64,000 bases of DNA from contig NZ_CP007451.1 of assembly GCF_000626635.1 (NCBI RefSeq), forward strand, positions 4,322,501 through 4,386,500. Reading direction: 5' to 3'. This DNA is from Draconibacterium orientale. GTDB taxonomy: Bacteria > Bacteroidota > Bacteroidia > Bacteroidales > Prolixibacteraceae. Position 1 is the first letter of the stretch. Each line of letters begins with the position of its first letter. Positions 7,659 through 14,858 of the stretch are shown in pieces. The notes beneath the pieces were generated by a model. It saw nothing but the letters and a program-made list of their open reading frames with translations. It did not search any database and had not been told where the DNA came from. Both the position numbers and the translations under genes were made by a program.

Positions 7659-8300
7659 TACGGAATAGTTAAAGGACAAATTGTTGATGGTGAGACGTAT
7701 CAGCCTCTTTCCGGAGTGCAGATAGTAACCAATCCGGCTAGTACGTCTACTATAACAGCTGACGATGGAGTATTTGAGTTTTCCAAAGTTAAAGAAGGTG
7801 ATTTAGCAGTTACCGCACGTAAAAATGACTATCTAAGTAGTACCGTTAGCATTGCTGTTTATGAAAACGAAACAACGGATTTAAGATTCTTTCTTATGAA
7901 AGATGAAAACGATATTGGATGGATAGAAATTTATGATCCCGTACCGGGCAATGGTGCTGTTGAACAAAGTACAAGTATAACTTTTAGGTGGGCAGTTGAG
8001 CAGGAATACTCAAGAAAAGAGTTAGAATACACAGTGTATTATTTCCAGTCGAACTCTACCACGCAAAAAGTTGCCGGCGAAAACTTAACCAGTAATGAAG
8101 TCGTAGTTGATGGCTTAAGTTACGATACAACATATTATTGGTATGTAGTTGCTAAATATGAAGGAGACCGTGTGGCAAACAGCCCAACATGGACATTCAA
8201 GACCAGGGTTGATGAAGAATAGCAGCACATTTATATTTGGCTCGAAAAGAAAAAGCAAGTCGATATTGCTCGATAAGGTAATTCAAATTACAATTCGTTA

Positions 8301-8331
8301 AGAAAGATCCGTTTTTGGATCTTTCTTTTTT
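8301..8331 (+). terminator. Intrinsic terminator after the curli locus
   Basis: AGAAAGATCC at 8301-8310 pairs with GGATCTTTCT at 8317-8326, followed by a T-run. It closes the csg run about 80 bp after the last stop codon. Confidence 0.85.
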
Positions 8332-8385
8332 ATCTTTCTGTTGTTTTTCCTACTTTTAAGCACAAAATCATAAAACAAGTAGATC

Positions 8386-8901
8386 ATGTTGAAAGAAAAA
8401 ATGCTAAAAGCGCTAAATGAGCAAATTAACGCGGAACAATACTCTTCATTATTATACCTATCAATGTCGGCCTATTTTAACGATAAAGGGCTGCCGGGCT
8501 TTGCTAACTGGATGTATGTTCAATACCAGGAAGAGCTGACTCATGCCAACAAGTTTTTTAATTACGTAGTTGAACGAGGAGGTAAAGTGGAGTTGAAAGC
8601 TATTGACCAAATGCCAACAACCTGGGAAGGTGTTATTGATGTTTATGAGAAAACACTGGAGCACGAGCAGTTGGTTACCAGTTTAATCGATAAATTGGTT
8701 GATGTTGCTATTGAAGAAAAAGACCATGCAACACAAAGTTTTTTGCGCTGGTTTGTTGATGAGCAGGTTGAAGAAGAAGCTAACGTTACTGAAATACTTG
8801 ATACCTTAAAACTCATTAATGGCCAGGGTAACGGTATTTTTATGCTGGATCGTGAAATGCGTAATCGTACCTTTGTTGATACTACTGCTGCAGCTCAATA
8901 A
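8386..8901 (+). CDS. ftnA: Ferritin, non-haem bacterial type
   Basis: The 171-residue protein has the usual FtnA length. It has the four-helix iron-storage fold: EQINAEQYSSLLYLSMSAYF with the ferroxidase Glu/Tyr, then YQEELTHANKFFNYV with the E-x-x-H pair. FVDEQVEEEANVTEI contains the third-site E-Q-x-x-E pattern. It oxidises ferrous iron and stores it in a 24-mer in the cytoplasm. It stands alone between two intrinsic terminators, so it is a single-gene transcript. Confidence 0.95.
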   Translation: MLKEKMLKALNEQINAEQYSSLLYLSMSAYFNDKGLPGFANWMYVQYQEELTHANKFFNYVVERGGKVELKAIDQMPTTWEGVIDVYEKTLEHEQLVTSLIDKLVDVAIEEKDHATQSFLRWFVDEQVEEEANVTEILDTLKLINGQGNGIFMLDREMRNRTFVDTTAAAQ

Positions 8902-8924
8902 TATTAAAATCAATATATAGAATT

Positions 8925-8953
8925 AAAAGGCTGCTCTTATAGCAGCCTTTTTT
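8925..8953 (+). terminator. Intrinsic terminator after ferritin gene
   Basis: AAAAGGCTGCT at 8925-8935 pairs perfectly with AGCAGCCTTTT at 8941-8951 around a five-base loop and runs into T residues. Confidence 0.92.
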
Positions 8954-8964
8954 ATTTTTACATC

Positions 8965-11157
8965 ATGGAACCCAGAGAACAAATATATACCAGATACGAC
9001 CACTTAAAAGAGTTTTGCCAGTTAACATGGGACGATGCATCGTTTCTGAAACTTGAGAATGCTTTTGAGTTTGCCCGGAAAGTTCTTGGCGAGACCCGCT
9101 TTTCTCACGACGAAGTAATTTTAAGCCATTCGCTCGAAGTTGCCTCCATAATTGCGATGGAGATCGGTCTTGAACCCGATTCGGTAATTACAGGTTTGTT
9201 ACACAATGTAATGTATGCCGGATTAAAGGAAAAGGCAACTCAGGAAGAAATTGGTGAAAAATTTGGGAAGCATATAAGTTCTATCCTGGAAGGAATGGCA
9301 AAGATCAATGCCCTGGGAACCGATACCATCGATTTGCACTCGGAAAATTACCGAAAACTGATGCTGGCACTGGCCGGCGATGTACGAGTTATTTTGGTTA
9401 AAATCGCCGACCGGTTACAGGTAATGCGTAATCTCGAAGTTTACAGCAAGGCGAACCAGCAGAAACTCGCCTACGAAACACAATATTTATACGCTCCTTT
9501 GGCACACCGGCTTGGTTTGTACAGTATAAACTCCGAAATGCAGGATATTTGCCTGAAAATTCAAAAGCCTGATGAGTATTATTACGTTGTAAACCGTTTA
9601 AAGGAAACCGAACGCGAGCGAGCCAACTTTGTAGCCGAATTTGTTAAACCTATTGAGAAAAAGCTGCAGCAGCGCGGATTGAAATTTTCGATGAAGGCAC
9701 GCACAAAGTCTATTTCGTCGATAAATACCAAAATGCGCAAAAAGAATGTTTCGTTCGACGAGGTAATGGACTTGTTTGCCATTCGTGTGATTCTTGACTC
9801 GGAACCGGAAAATGAAAAAGCCGACTGCTGGACAGCTTATTCGTTTGTTACTGAAGAGTATCAAACCAATCCAAACCGGCTGCGCGATTGGATAACCATT
9901 CCGAAATCAAACGGATACGAGTCGTTGCACACAACGGTAATGGGACCGCATAAAAAATGGGTTGAAATTCAAATTCGTACCAAACGAATGGATGAGGTTG
10001 CCGAAAAAGGCTTGGCTGCACACTGGAAATATAAAGGAGGCAAGGAATCGGGTTTCGACTCGTGGCTGGCTGGTATCCGCGATATTCTGGAAAATCCGGA
10101 ATTAAATGCGGTTGATTTTATCGAACACTTTAACACCGATATATACAGCGACGAAATATTTGTTTTTACGCCAAAGGGCGATTTGAAGAAAATGCCCTCA
10201 GGAGCTACAGTGCTGGATTTTGCTTACGACATTCATTCGCGCCTTGGTGATACTTGTGTCGGAGGCAAAATAAATGGTAAAAAAGTTACTTTAAAACACA
10301 AGCTTAAAAACGGCGATCAAATTGAGATCGATACGTCGAATAATCAGAAACCAAAGTTAGACTGGTTGGAATTTGTAGTAACCTCGAAAGCCAGAAACCG
10401 GGTTAAAACGAGTTTAAACGAAGATCGTAACCGCCAGGCGAGTGATGGCCGCGAAATGTTGTTACGCAAGTTTAAAAACTGGAAACTGGATTTAAACGAC
10501 GATGCTATTCGTAAAATTCTGAAACATTTTGGCTTTAAACTGGCAATTGATTTTTACTATGAAATAGCAAATGGTAAAATCGATACGCTTGAAGTAAAAT
10601 CGCTGTTTGTTGAAAAAGAGGAGGAACCCGATACAACGAAGAAGACGATTGAAGAACTGTTGCCAACAAGCGAAGCAAAAAATCTGACGTATGATGGTGG
10701 CGAAGATTTTCTGATCATCGACAACAACCTGAAAAATGTAAATTACAAACTGGCAAAATGTTGTAATCCGGTTTTTGGCGATAAAATATTTGGTTTTGTT
10801 ACCATAAACGAAGGTATAAAAATACATCGTGCCAGTTGCCCGAATGCACCTCAAATGAGAGAGCGCTTTCCTTACCGCATTATAAAAGCCGTATGGAAAG
10901 ACAATACCAGCAATAGCTCATTCTTAACGTCGTTGCATATTTCAGGAACCGACGAAGTAGGGATCATTTCCGAGATTACACACATTATTGCAAAAGATGT
11001 TGGCACACAAATGCGAGCTATAAATATTTCGAGCGATAAAGGCAATTTTGAAGGCGTATTGCAGATTTTGGTTTATAACCTCGATCACCTTGAATTCCTT
11101 ATTCATAAACTAAAAAAGGTAAAAGGTGTTATTTCAGTAAGCAGGGGAGAGAAATAG
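8965..11157 (+). CDS. relA: RelA/SpoT-family (p)ppGpp synthetase, hydrolase site degenerate
   Basis: The 730-residue protein has the long RSH architecture: HD domain (about 20-190), synthetase (about 245-360), TGS (about 395-455), a helical region and a C-terminal ACT domain (about 655-730). The synthetase domain is intact: LFAIRVIL, RDWITIPKSNGYESLHTTV and EIQIRTKRMDEVAEKG with AAHW. In the HD domain the catalytic H-D has become H80-N81. The following E-D pair of active enzymes is Y-A (LLHNVMYAG instead of LLHDVVEDT). The enzyme therefore probably makes but does not degrade (p)ppGpp, like gammaproteobacterial RelA. A small TPR gene begins 3 bp after the stop, suggesting co-transcription. Confidence 0.93.
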   Translation: MEPREQIYTRYDHLKEFCQLTWDDASFLKLENAFEFARKVLGETRFSHDEVILSHSLEVASIIAMEIGLEPDSVITGLLHNVMYAGLKEKATQEEIGEKFGKHISSILEGMAKINALGTDTIDLHSENYRKLMLALAGDVRVILVKIADRLQVMRNLEVYSKANQQKLAYETQYLYAPLAHRLGLYSINSEMQDICLKIQKPDEYYYVVNRLKETERERANFVAEFVKPIEKKLQQRGLKFSMKARTKSISSINTKMRKKNVSFDEVMDLFAIRVILDSEPENEKADCWTAYSFVTEEYQTNPNRLRDWITIPKSNGYESLHTTVMGPHKKWVEIQIRTKRMDEVAEKGLAAHWKYKGGKESGFDSWLAGIRDILENPELNAVDFIEHFNTDIYSDEIFVFTPKGDLKKMPSGATVLDFAYDIHSRLGDTCVGGKINGKKVTLKHKLKNGDQIEIDTSNNQKPKLDWLEFVVTSKARNRVKTSLNEDRNRQASDGREMLLRKFKNWKLDLNDDAIRKILKHFGFKLAIDFYYEIANGKIDTLEVKSLFVEKEEEPDTTKKTIEELLPTSEAKNLTYDGGEDFLIIDNNLKNVNYKLAKCCNPVFGDKIFGFVTINEGIKIHRASCPNAPQMRERFPYRIIKAVWKDNTSNSSFLTSLHISGTDEVGIISEITHIIAKDVGTQMRAINISSDKGNFEGVLQILVYNLDHLEFLIHKLKKVKGVISVSRGEK

Positions 11158-11159
11158 AA

Positions 11160-11447
11160 ATGGAGAACATAGAAATTGAAAACAGCCTGAAAGTAATTGA
11201 AGATTTGTTGAAAACTGAAAAAGCAGAACAGGCCCGAAAACTTTTTGAAGAGCTTGAGGAACAGAATTCTGTACGTTATTTTTTGCTGAAAGGGAAGATT
11301 GAACAAAAATACCAGAATTGGGGCGAAGCCATAAATGCTTTTAGCCGTGTGTTGGATATGGAGCCCGGTAATACCGAGGCAATAAACAATCTTCACCTGA
11401 TTAAAAATATATTGAACTTTTGGAATCCGGATTTGCTTAACCCGTAA
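11160..11447 (+). CDS. Small TPR-like protein
   Basis: The 95-residue protein consists of helical pairs resembling tetratricopeptide repeats (QARKLFEELEEQ; a better match near residues 50-80, QNWGEAINAFSRVLDMEPGN). It has no signal peptide, so it is cytoplasmic. It starts two bases after the RSH stop codon and almost certainly shares its transcript. No specific function is recognisable; a protein-binding partner of the RSH enzyme is a guess from position only. Confidence 0.75.
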   Translation: MENIEIENSLKVIEDLLKTEKAEQARKLFEELEEQNSVRYFLLKGKIEQKYQNWGEAINAFSRVLDMEPGNTEAINNLHLIKNILNFWNPDLLNP

Positions 11448-11633
11448 CTCGCTAAAAAATAATGCATTTTTTAACGGTACTGTTTTTGTTTCGGCAATAA
11501 TAAGAAAAATGAGTAGGGAATCTTAATTACTGTATTTTAGGTTTTTAATTCAGAATTACTATTTTTGGGGCTCATCGACGAAATTTAGAGAAAAATTAAA
11601 TTGAATTATAAAATATCAAAAAGTAGTTGAAAA

Positions 11634-12431
11634 ATGAAAAGAGTAGTATTGTTAATGGTGATGGTGTTTATTTCAGTAATGACATTTGCCCAGGACGCCA
11701 GTGAATTAATGACGCAGGCAAATGCCGCTGTTGAAAGTAAAGATTTTGAAAAGGCTATTGAATTATTCGAATCTGTATTGGCCATCCCGGATCATGGACA
11801 GAATGTGGATAATATTAACGCCGTACTTGGTCAATTGCGCCCGGCTGTAGCAAAAAGTAAAGCATCGGATGCAGTAGATAGTAAAGAGTACGATAAAGCA
11901 ATTGAGCTTTATAAAGCTGCTATTGCCGATTACCCAAATGAAGGTATTGAAGAGCAAGCGGGTAAAATTTTCTATAATGAAGGAATTAAAAGCTATAAAA
12001 GCGAAGATTTTGTTGAGGCTGCCAATTGTTTTGCCGTTTCGCAAAACGATTTCAATTACGACAAAGCCGAAAAATATAAAAGTGCTTCGTTGAAAAAGGC
12101 TGCTGAAACTTTGGTTGCCGAAGGAAAATCGTCGGTTGAAGGTGTTGCTGTTAGCGAGGCAAATAAAGCCGAATTGGTTGAAAACATTGCCAAGGTTTAT
12201 TTTTCTCAAGGATATGACAAATACCAGGAAGGTGCTGCAACGATTAAAAGTGCAACCGAAAGTGTTAATTCCGGAAGCATCACAACTTTAGACGATGAAT
12301 ATAAAAACGCAGTAGCAGCCGGTAAGAAAAGCTTTGAACAAGCCATTCCGTTCTTGAAAAAAGCCTTAGAGCTTGATCCTAATAATGCAAATGCAAAAAA
12401 GGTATTAGCTGCATGTGAGCAAAGTTTATAA
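11634..12431 (+). CDS. Secreted TPR-repeat protein
   Basis: The 265-residue protein has a signal peptide ending at MTFAQ. It is built of TPR-type helices: ANAAVESKDFEKAIELFESV, then SKEYDKAIELYKAAIADYP, SEDFVEAANCFAVSQNDFN, and a last repeat IPFLKKALELDPNNANAKKV. It is therefore exported to the periplasm or inner face of the outer membrane and probably serves as a protein-protein interaction scaffold. It lies 186 bp after the previous gene and is followed by its own terminator, so it is probably transcribed alone. Confidence 0.8.
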   Translation: MKRVVLLMVMVFISVMTFAQDASELMTQANAAVESKDFEKAIELFESVLAIPDHGQNVDNINAVLGQLRPAVAKSKASDAVDSKEYDKAIELYKAAIADYPNEGIEEQAGKIFYNEGIKSYKSEDFVEAANCFAVSQNDFNYDKAEKYKSASLKKAAETLVAEGKSSVEGVAVSEANKAELVENIAKVYFSQGYDKYQEGAATIKSATESVNSGSITTLDDEYKNAVAAGKKSFEQAIPFLKKALELDPNNANAKKVLAACEQSL

Positions 12432-12453
12432 GCGAATTTTTAAATAAACAGTG

Positions 12454-12485
12454 AAAGGTTCGGGAGTGATTCCGGACCTTTTGTT
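12454..12485 (+). terminator. Intrinsic terminator after the TPR gene
   Basis: AAAGGTTCGGGA at 12454-12465 pairs with TTCCGGACCTTT at 12470-12481 (12 pairs, two of them G-T), followed by TTGTTTTT. Confidence 0.85.
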
Positions 12486-12640
12486 TTTACAGGCGCTTTC
12501 TAAATCCAAAAACGGTTGTTCATTACGTTTCCGGAGTAAGGCAAACAACGCGAATTAATCATAAAATATTCAGCTAATTCTTTGTTTTCAGAAAAATTAA
12601 TATTGCGTCAATATTCTTTTCATGCTATCGAAAATTAGCA

Positions 12641-12648
12641 TATATTTG
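12641..12648 (+). promoter_or_regulatory. Candidate Bacteroidota -7 element upstream of the ribosomal protein genes
   Basis: TATATTTG at 12641-12648 matches the TAnnTTTG consensus of the primary Bacteroidota sigma factor. Only a weak TTTC stands at the -33 distance. A second, imperfect candidate (TTTCTTTG at 12755-12762 with TTG at 12732-12734) lies closer to the rpmB start. The rest of 12486-12814 shows nothing else recognisable. Confidence 0.4.
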
Positions 12649-12814
12649 CAGGCGATTGAGTAGAAAACTCGTTTTTTCCTGAGTATTAACACGGTATTGT
12701 TAATTGTTTTTGCAAAAATTAGGATAACTACTTGATTATTTTCTAAAAAAGTATTTTCTTTGCACTCCGTTTTTAGTAATGTGTTTATTTTGAACATCAA
12801 GAAATTAAAAAGAA

Positions 12815-13057
12815 ATGTCACGAGTTTGTCAAATAACAGGTAAAAGAGCAATGGTGGGTAACAATGTTTCTCACTCGAAAAGAAGAACTAAAAGAAAGTT
12901 CGATGTAAACCTGTTTAAAAAGAAATTTTATATGCCCCACGAAGATCGTTGGGTGCAACTAACAGTATCTGCTGCCGGTATGCGTACCATTAATAAAAAA
13001 GGCATTAAGTCTGCTTTAGCCGAGGCACAGGAAAAAGGTTTTATTGATAAATTTTAA
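12815..13057 (+). CDS. rpmB: 50S ribosomal protein L28
   Basis: The 80-residue protein shows the L28 N-terminal signature [20 protein letters not shown], then the basic [12 protein letters not shown] strand and a C-terminal helix with [10 protein letters not shown]. Only one Cys is present, so this is the non-zinc-binding form. It begins the rpmB-rpmG-DUF4295 block common in Bacteroidota and is separated from rpmG by 13 bp. Confidence 0.97.
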   Translation: MSRVCQITGKRAMVGNNVSHSKRRTKRKFDVNLFKKKFYMPHEDRWVQLTVSAAGMRTINKKGIKSALAEAQEKGFIDKF

Positions 13058-13070
13058 AAGATCTTAAGCA

Positions 13071-13253
13071 ATGGCAAAAAAAGGTAACAGAGTGCAGGTG
13101 ATATTAGAATGCACAGAGCATAAGGATAGTGGTGTGCCAGGTACTTCAAGGTATATTACTACAAAAAACAGAAAGAATACTACGGAGCGTATGGAATTAA
13201 AAAAATACAATCCTATTCTTAAGAAAGTAACAGTACATAAAGAAATTAAATAA
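13071..13253 (+). CDS. rpmG: 50S ribosomal protein L33, zinc-free form
   Basis: The 60-residue protein [20 protein letters not shown] and onward contains the L33 signature [20 protein letters not shown]. It has a single Cys (in LECTEH) and lacks the paired CxxC motifs of zinc-binding L33, so it is the C-minus form. It lies between rpmB and the DUF4295 gene with gaps of 13 and 7 bp, hence one transcript. Confidence 0.97.
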   Translation: MAKKGNRVQVILECTEHKDSGVPGTSRYITTKNRKNTTERMELKKYNPILKKVTVHKEIK

Positions 13254-13260
13254 TTAAGAC

Positions 13261-13413
13261 ATGGCAAAGAAAGCAGTAGCATCACTACAAAAAGGTGCCG
13301 GTAAAGGTTATGCGAAAGTAATCAAAATGATTAAGTCGGAGAAAACCGGAGCATACGCTTTTAAAGAAGAAATGGTGCCAAACGACGACGTTAAAACGTA
13401 TTTTAAAAAATAA
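13261..13413 (+). CDS. DUF4295 family small basic protein, probable ribosomal protein
   Basis: The 50-residue, lysine-rich protein begins MAKKAVASLQKGAGKGYAK and ends DDVKTYFKK. It is a Bacteroidota-specific family that follows rpmB and rpmG directly. A Bacteroidota-specific ribosomal protein named bL38 has been reported from the Flavobacterium johnsoniae ribosome structure. Size, charge and linkage make this a good candidate for that protein, but the identity is from memory and not proven here. Confidence 0.88.
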   Translation: MAKKAVASLQKGAGKGYAKVIKMIKSEKTGAYAFKEEMVPNDDVKTYFKK

Positions 13414-13434
13414 GAAAATATAATGTATAACAGG

Positions 13435-13466
13435 AAAAGCTTTCATGTAAGATGAAAGCTTTTTTT
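13435..13466 (+). terminator. Intrinsic terminator after the ribosomal protein block
   Basis: AAAAGCTTTCAT at 13435-13446 pairs perfectly with ATGAAAGCTTTT at 13452-13463 around a five-base loop, then a T-run. Confidence 0.92.
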
Positions 13467-13554
13467 GTTTATATGAACGTTTTGATATTTTTTGTACCAC
13501 AAATTTACTGTAACCAAATTTTGTACTATTTTAGAACCTGCAAATCATTTTTAT

Positions 13555-14505
13555 ATGGCCATATTCGGAAGTTTTAGCAGAAAGAAGAAAGAGAGTCTCG
13601 ACGAGGGGTTGTTGAAAACAAAAGAGAGTGTTTTTAAGAAACTAAGTCGTGCGGTAGTTGGAAAATCGAAAGTTGACGACGAAGTTTTAGACAACCTGGA
13701 AGAGGTACTTATTACATCAGATGTAGGAGTTGATACAACGCTTAAAATCATTGAACGTATCGAAGAGCGTGTTTCGCGCGATAAATACATGGGCGTTAGC
13801 GAATTGAACAGCATCCTGAAAGATGAAATATCTGATTTATTGGAGGAAAATAATACCACTGATGTTTCAGACTTTGATCTTCCGCAAAAAGACGGGCCTT
13901 ATGTAATTATGGTTGTTGGTGTAAACGGAGTAGGAAAAACCACCACCATAGGTAAACTGGCATACAATTTTAAACAAGCCGGGAAATCGGTCGTTTTGGG
14001 AGCTGCCGATACATTCAGAGCCGCTGCAATTGAGCAATTGGAAGTTTGGGCCGAAAGGGTAGATGTACCTATTGTAAAACAAAAAATGGGATCCGATCCG
14101 GCATCGGTAGCTTACGATACATTGGCATCGGCAAAAGCCAGCAATGCTGATGTGGTGATTATTGATACGGCCGGCCGACTGCACAATAAGGTTGGTTTAA
14201 TGAACGAGCTAAGCAAGATTAAAAAAGTGATGCAAAAGATCGTTCCCGATGCGCCTGATGAAGTGTTACTCGTTCTGGATGGATCTACCGGGCAAAACGC
14301 TTTTGAGCAGGCCAAACAGTTTACAAAAGCTACTGAAGTAACGGCACTGGCACTAACCAAACTCGACGGAACTGCTAAAGGCGGTGTTGTAATTGGTATT
14401 TCCGACCAGTTTAAAATTCCTGTAAAATATATTGGTATTGGCGAGAAAATGGAGCATTTGCAAATTTTCCGTCGTCGCGAGTTTGTCGATTCGCTGTTTT
14501 CGTAA
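13555..14505 (+). CDS. ftsY: Signal recognition particle receptor FtsY
   Basis: The NG-domain GTPase has 316 residues from the ATG at 13555. An upstream in-frame ATG at 13492 is disfavoured because it lies close behind the terminator and would add 21 residues (MYHKFTVTKF and onward) not found in the family. Motifs: GVNGVGKTTTIGKLA (P-loop), DTFRAAAIEQL, IIDTAGRLHNK, and ALTKLDGTAKGG (G4). It docks ribosome-nascent chain complexes to the membrane. The long acidic A-domain of E. coli FtsY is absent, as usual in this phylum. Confidence 0.96.
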   Translation: MAIFGSFSRKKKESLDEGLLKTKESVFKKLSRAVVGKSKVDDEVLDNLEEVLITSDVGVDTTLKIIERIEERVSRDKYMGVSELNSILKDEISDLLEENNTTDVSDFDLPQKDGPYVIMVVGVNGVGKTTTIGKLAYNFKQAGKSVVLGAADTFRAAAIEQLEVWAERVDVPIVKQKMGSDPASVAYDTLASAKASNADVVIIDTAGRLHNKVGLMNELSKIKKVMQKIVPDAPDEVLLVLDGSTGQNAFEQAKQFTKATEVTALALTKLDGTAKGGVVIGISDQFKIPVKYIGIGEKMEHLQIFRRREFVDSLFS

Positions 14506-14520
14506 TGCTAATTTGTTGCC

Positions 14521-14853
14521 ATGGCCGAACTGAATAAGGTTGAAATAAAAGTTCAAATCACTTCCGAAATTGATAAAACGGAAAAACTTATTCAGGAATA
14601 TACCGAACTGACAAAACCTGTTGAGCCGGAAAATGCCATTGGACGAATATCCCGGATGGATGCTATAAACAACAAAAGTGTTACTGAAGCCACTTTGCGT
14701 AAGGCAAAAGAAAAGCTTGAGAAGTTGAAATTTGCCTTATCGAAAGTTGATGACGATGATTTTGGCCGCTGTATAAGCTGTAAAAAACCAATTCCGCTGG
14801 GTAGGATTCTTATTATGCCGCAAGCGCGAACCTGCGTAAGTTGTTCGCATTAA
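14521..14853 (+). CDS. DksA/TraR-family zinc-finger protein
   Basis: The 110-residue protein has an N-terminal coiled-coil-like helix pair (ITSEIDKTEKLIQEYTEL and KAKEKLEKLKFALSKVDD). It ends with a C4 zinc finger of the DksA/TraR type, with CISCKKPIPLGRI and CVSC. Family members bind the RNA polymerase secondary channel, often with ppGpp. The start is 15 bp after ftsY, so the two may be co-transcribed. It is shorter than E. coli DksA (151 residues) and its exact role is unknown. Confidence 0.85.
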   Translation: MAELNKVEIKVQITSEIDKTEKLIQEYTELTKPVEPENAIGRISRMDAINNKSVTEATLRKAKEKLEKLKFALSKVDDDDFGRCISCKKPIPLGRILIMPQARTCVSCSH

Positions 14854-14858
14854 TTCTG

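Larger units (their letters stand above)
6164..8222 (+). pseudogene. Lipoprotein with carboxypeptidase-regulatory-like and Fn3-like domains, split by IS4-family element
   Basis: The first 28 codons (6164-6247) encode a lipoprotein signal, MKRLQFIICFLIAVLLFGC, then EEEKLDIEK. The IS4-family element follows, and the frame resumes after the second target copy at 7659 with YGIVKGQIVDGETYQPLSG. The rejoined protein would have 215 residues: a carboxypeptidase-regulatory-like beta-sandwich (about residues 30-105), then a fibronectin-III-like domain (SITFRWAV, TYYWYVVAKYEG). The remnant open from 7647 has an IS-derived ATG but no signal peptide, so any product would be cytoplasmic. The gene is the last of the csg run, which suggests a surface accessory to curli, but no such role is known for it. 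Confidence 0.85.

Noticed and set aside
10492-10854. Minus-strand open frame of 120 codons inside the RSH gene
   Set aside because: It lies within the conserved C-terminal half of the synthetase gene and has no domain; a shadow frame.
11763-12209. Minus-strand open frame of 148 codons antisense to the secreted TPR gene
   Set aside because: It mirrors codon bias of the real gene (F- and N-rich, no domains); the plus-strand protein has a signal peptide and TPR repeats.
12432-12814. Riboswitch or leader-peptide control upstream of rpmB
   Set aside because: Apart from the terminator and promoter-like boxes, no conserved structured RNA could be recognised.
13492-13554. Longer start for FtsY
   Set aside because: It would begin soon after the terminator and add residues not typical of the family; ATG 13555 starts M-A-I-F-G as expected.
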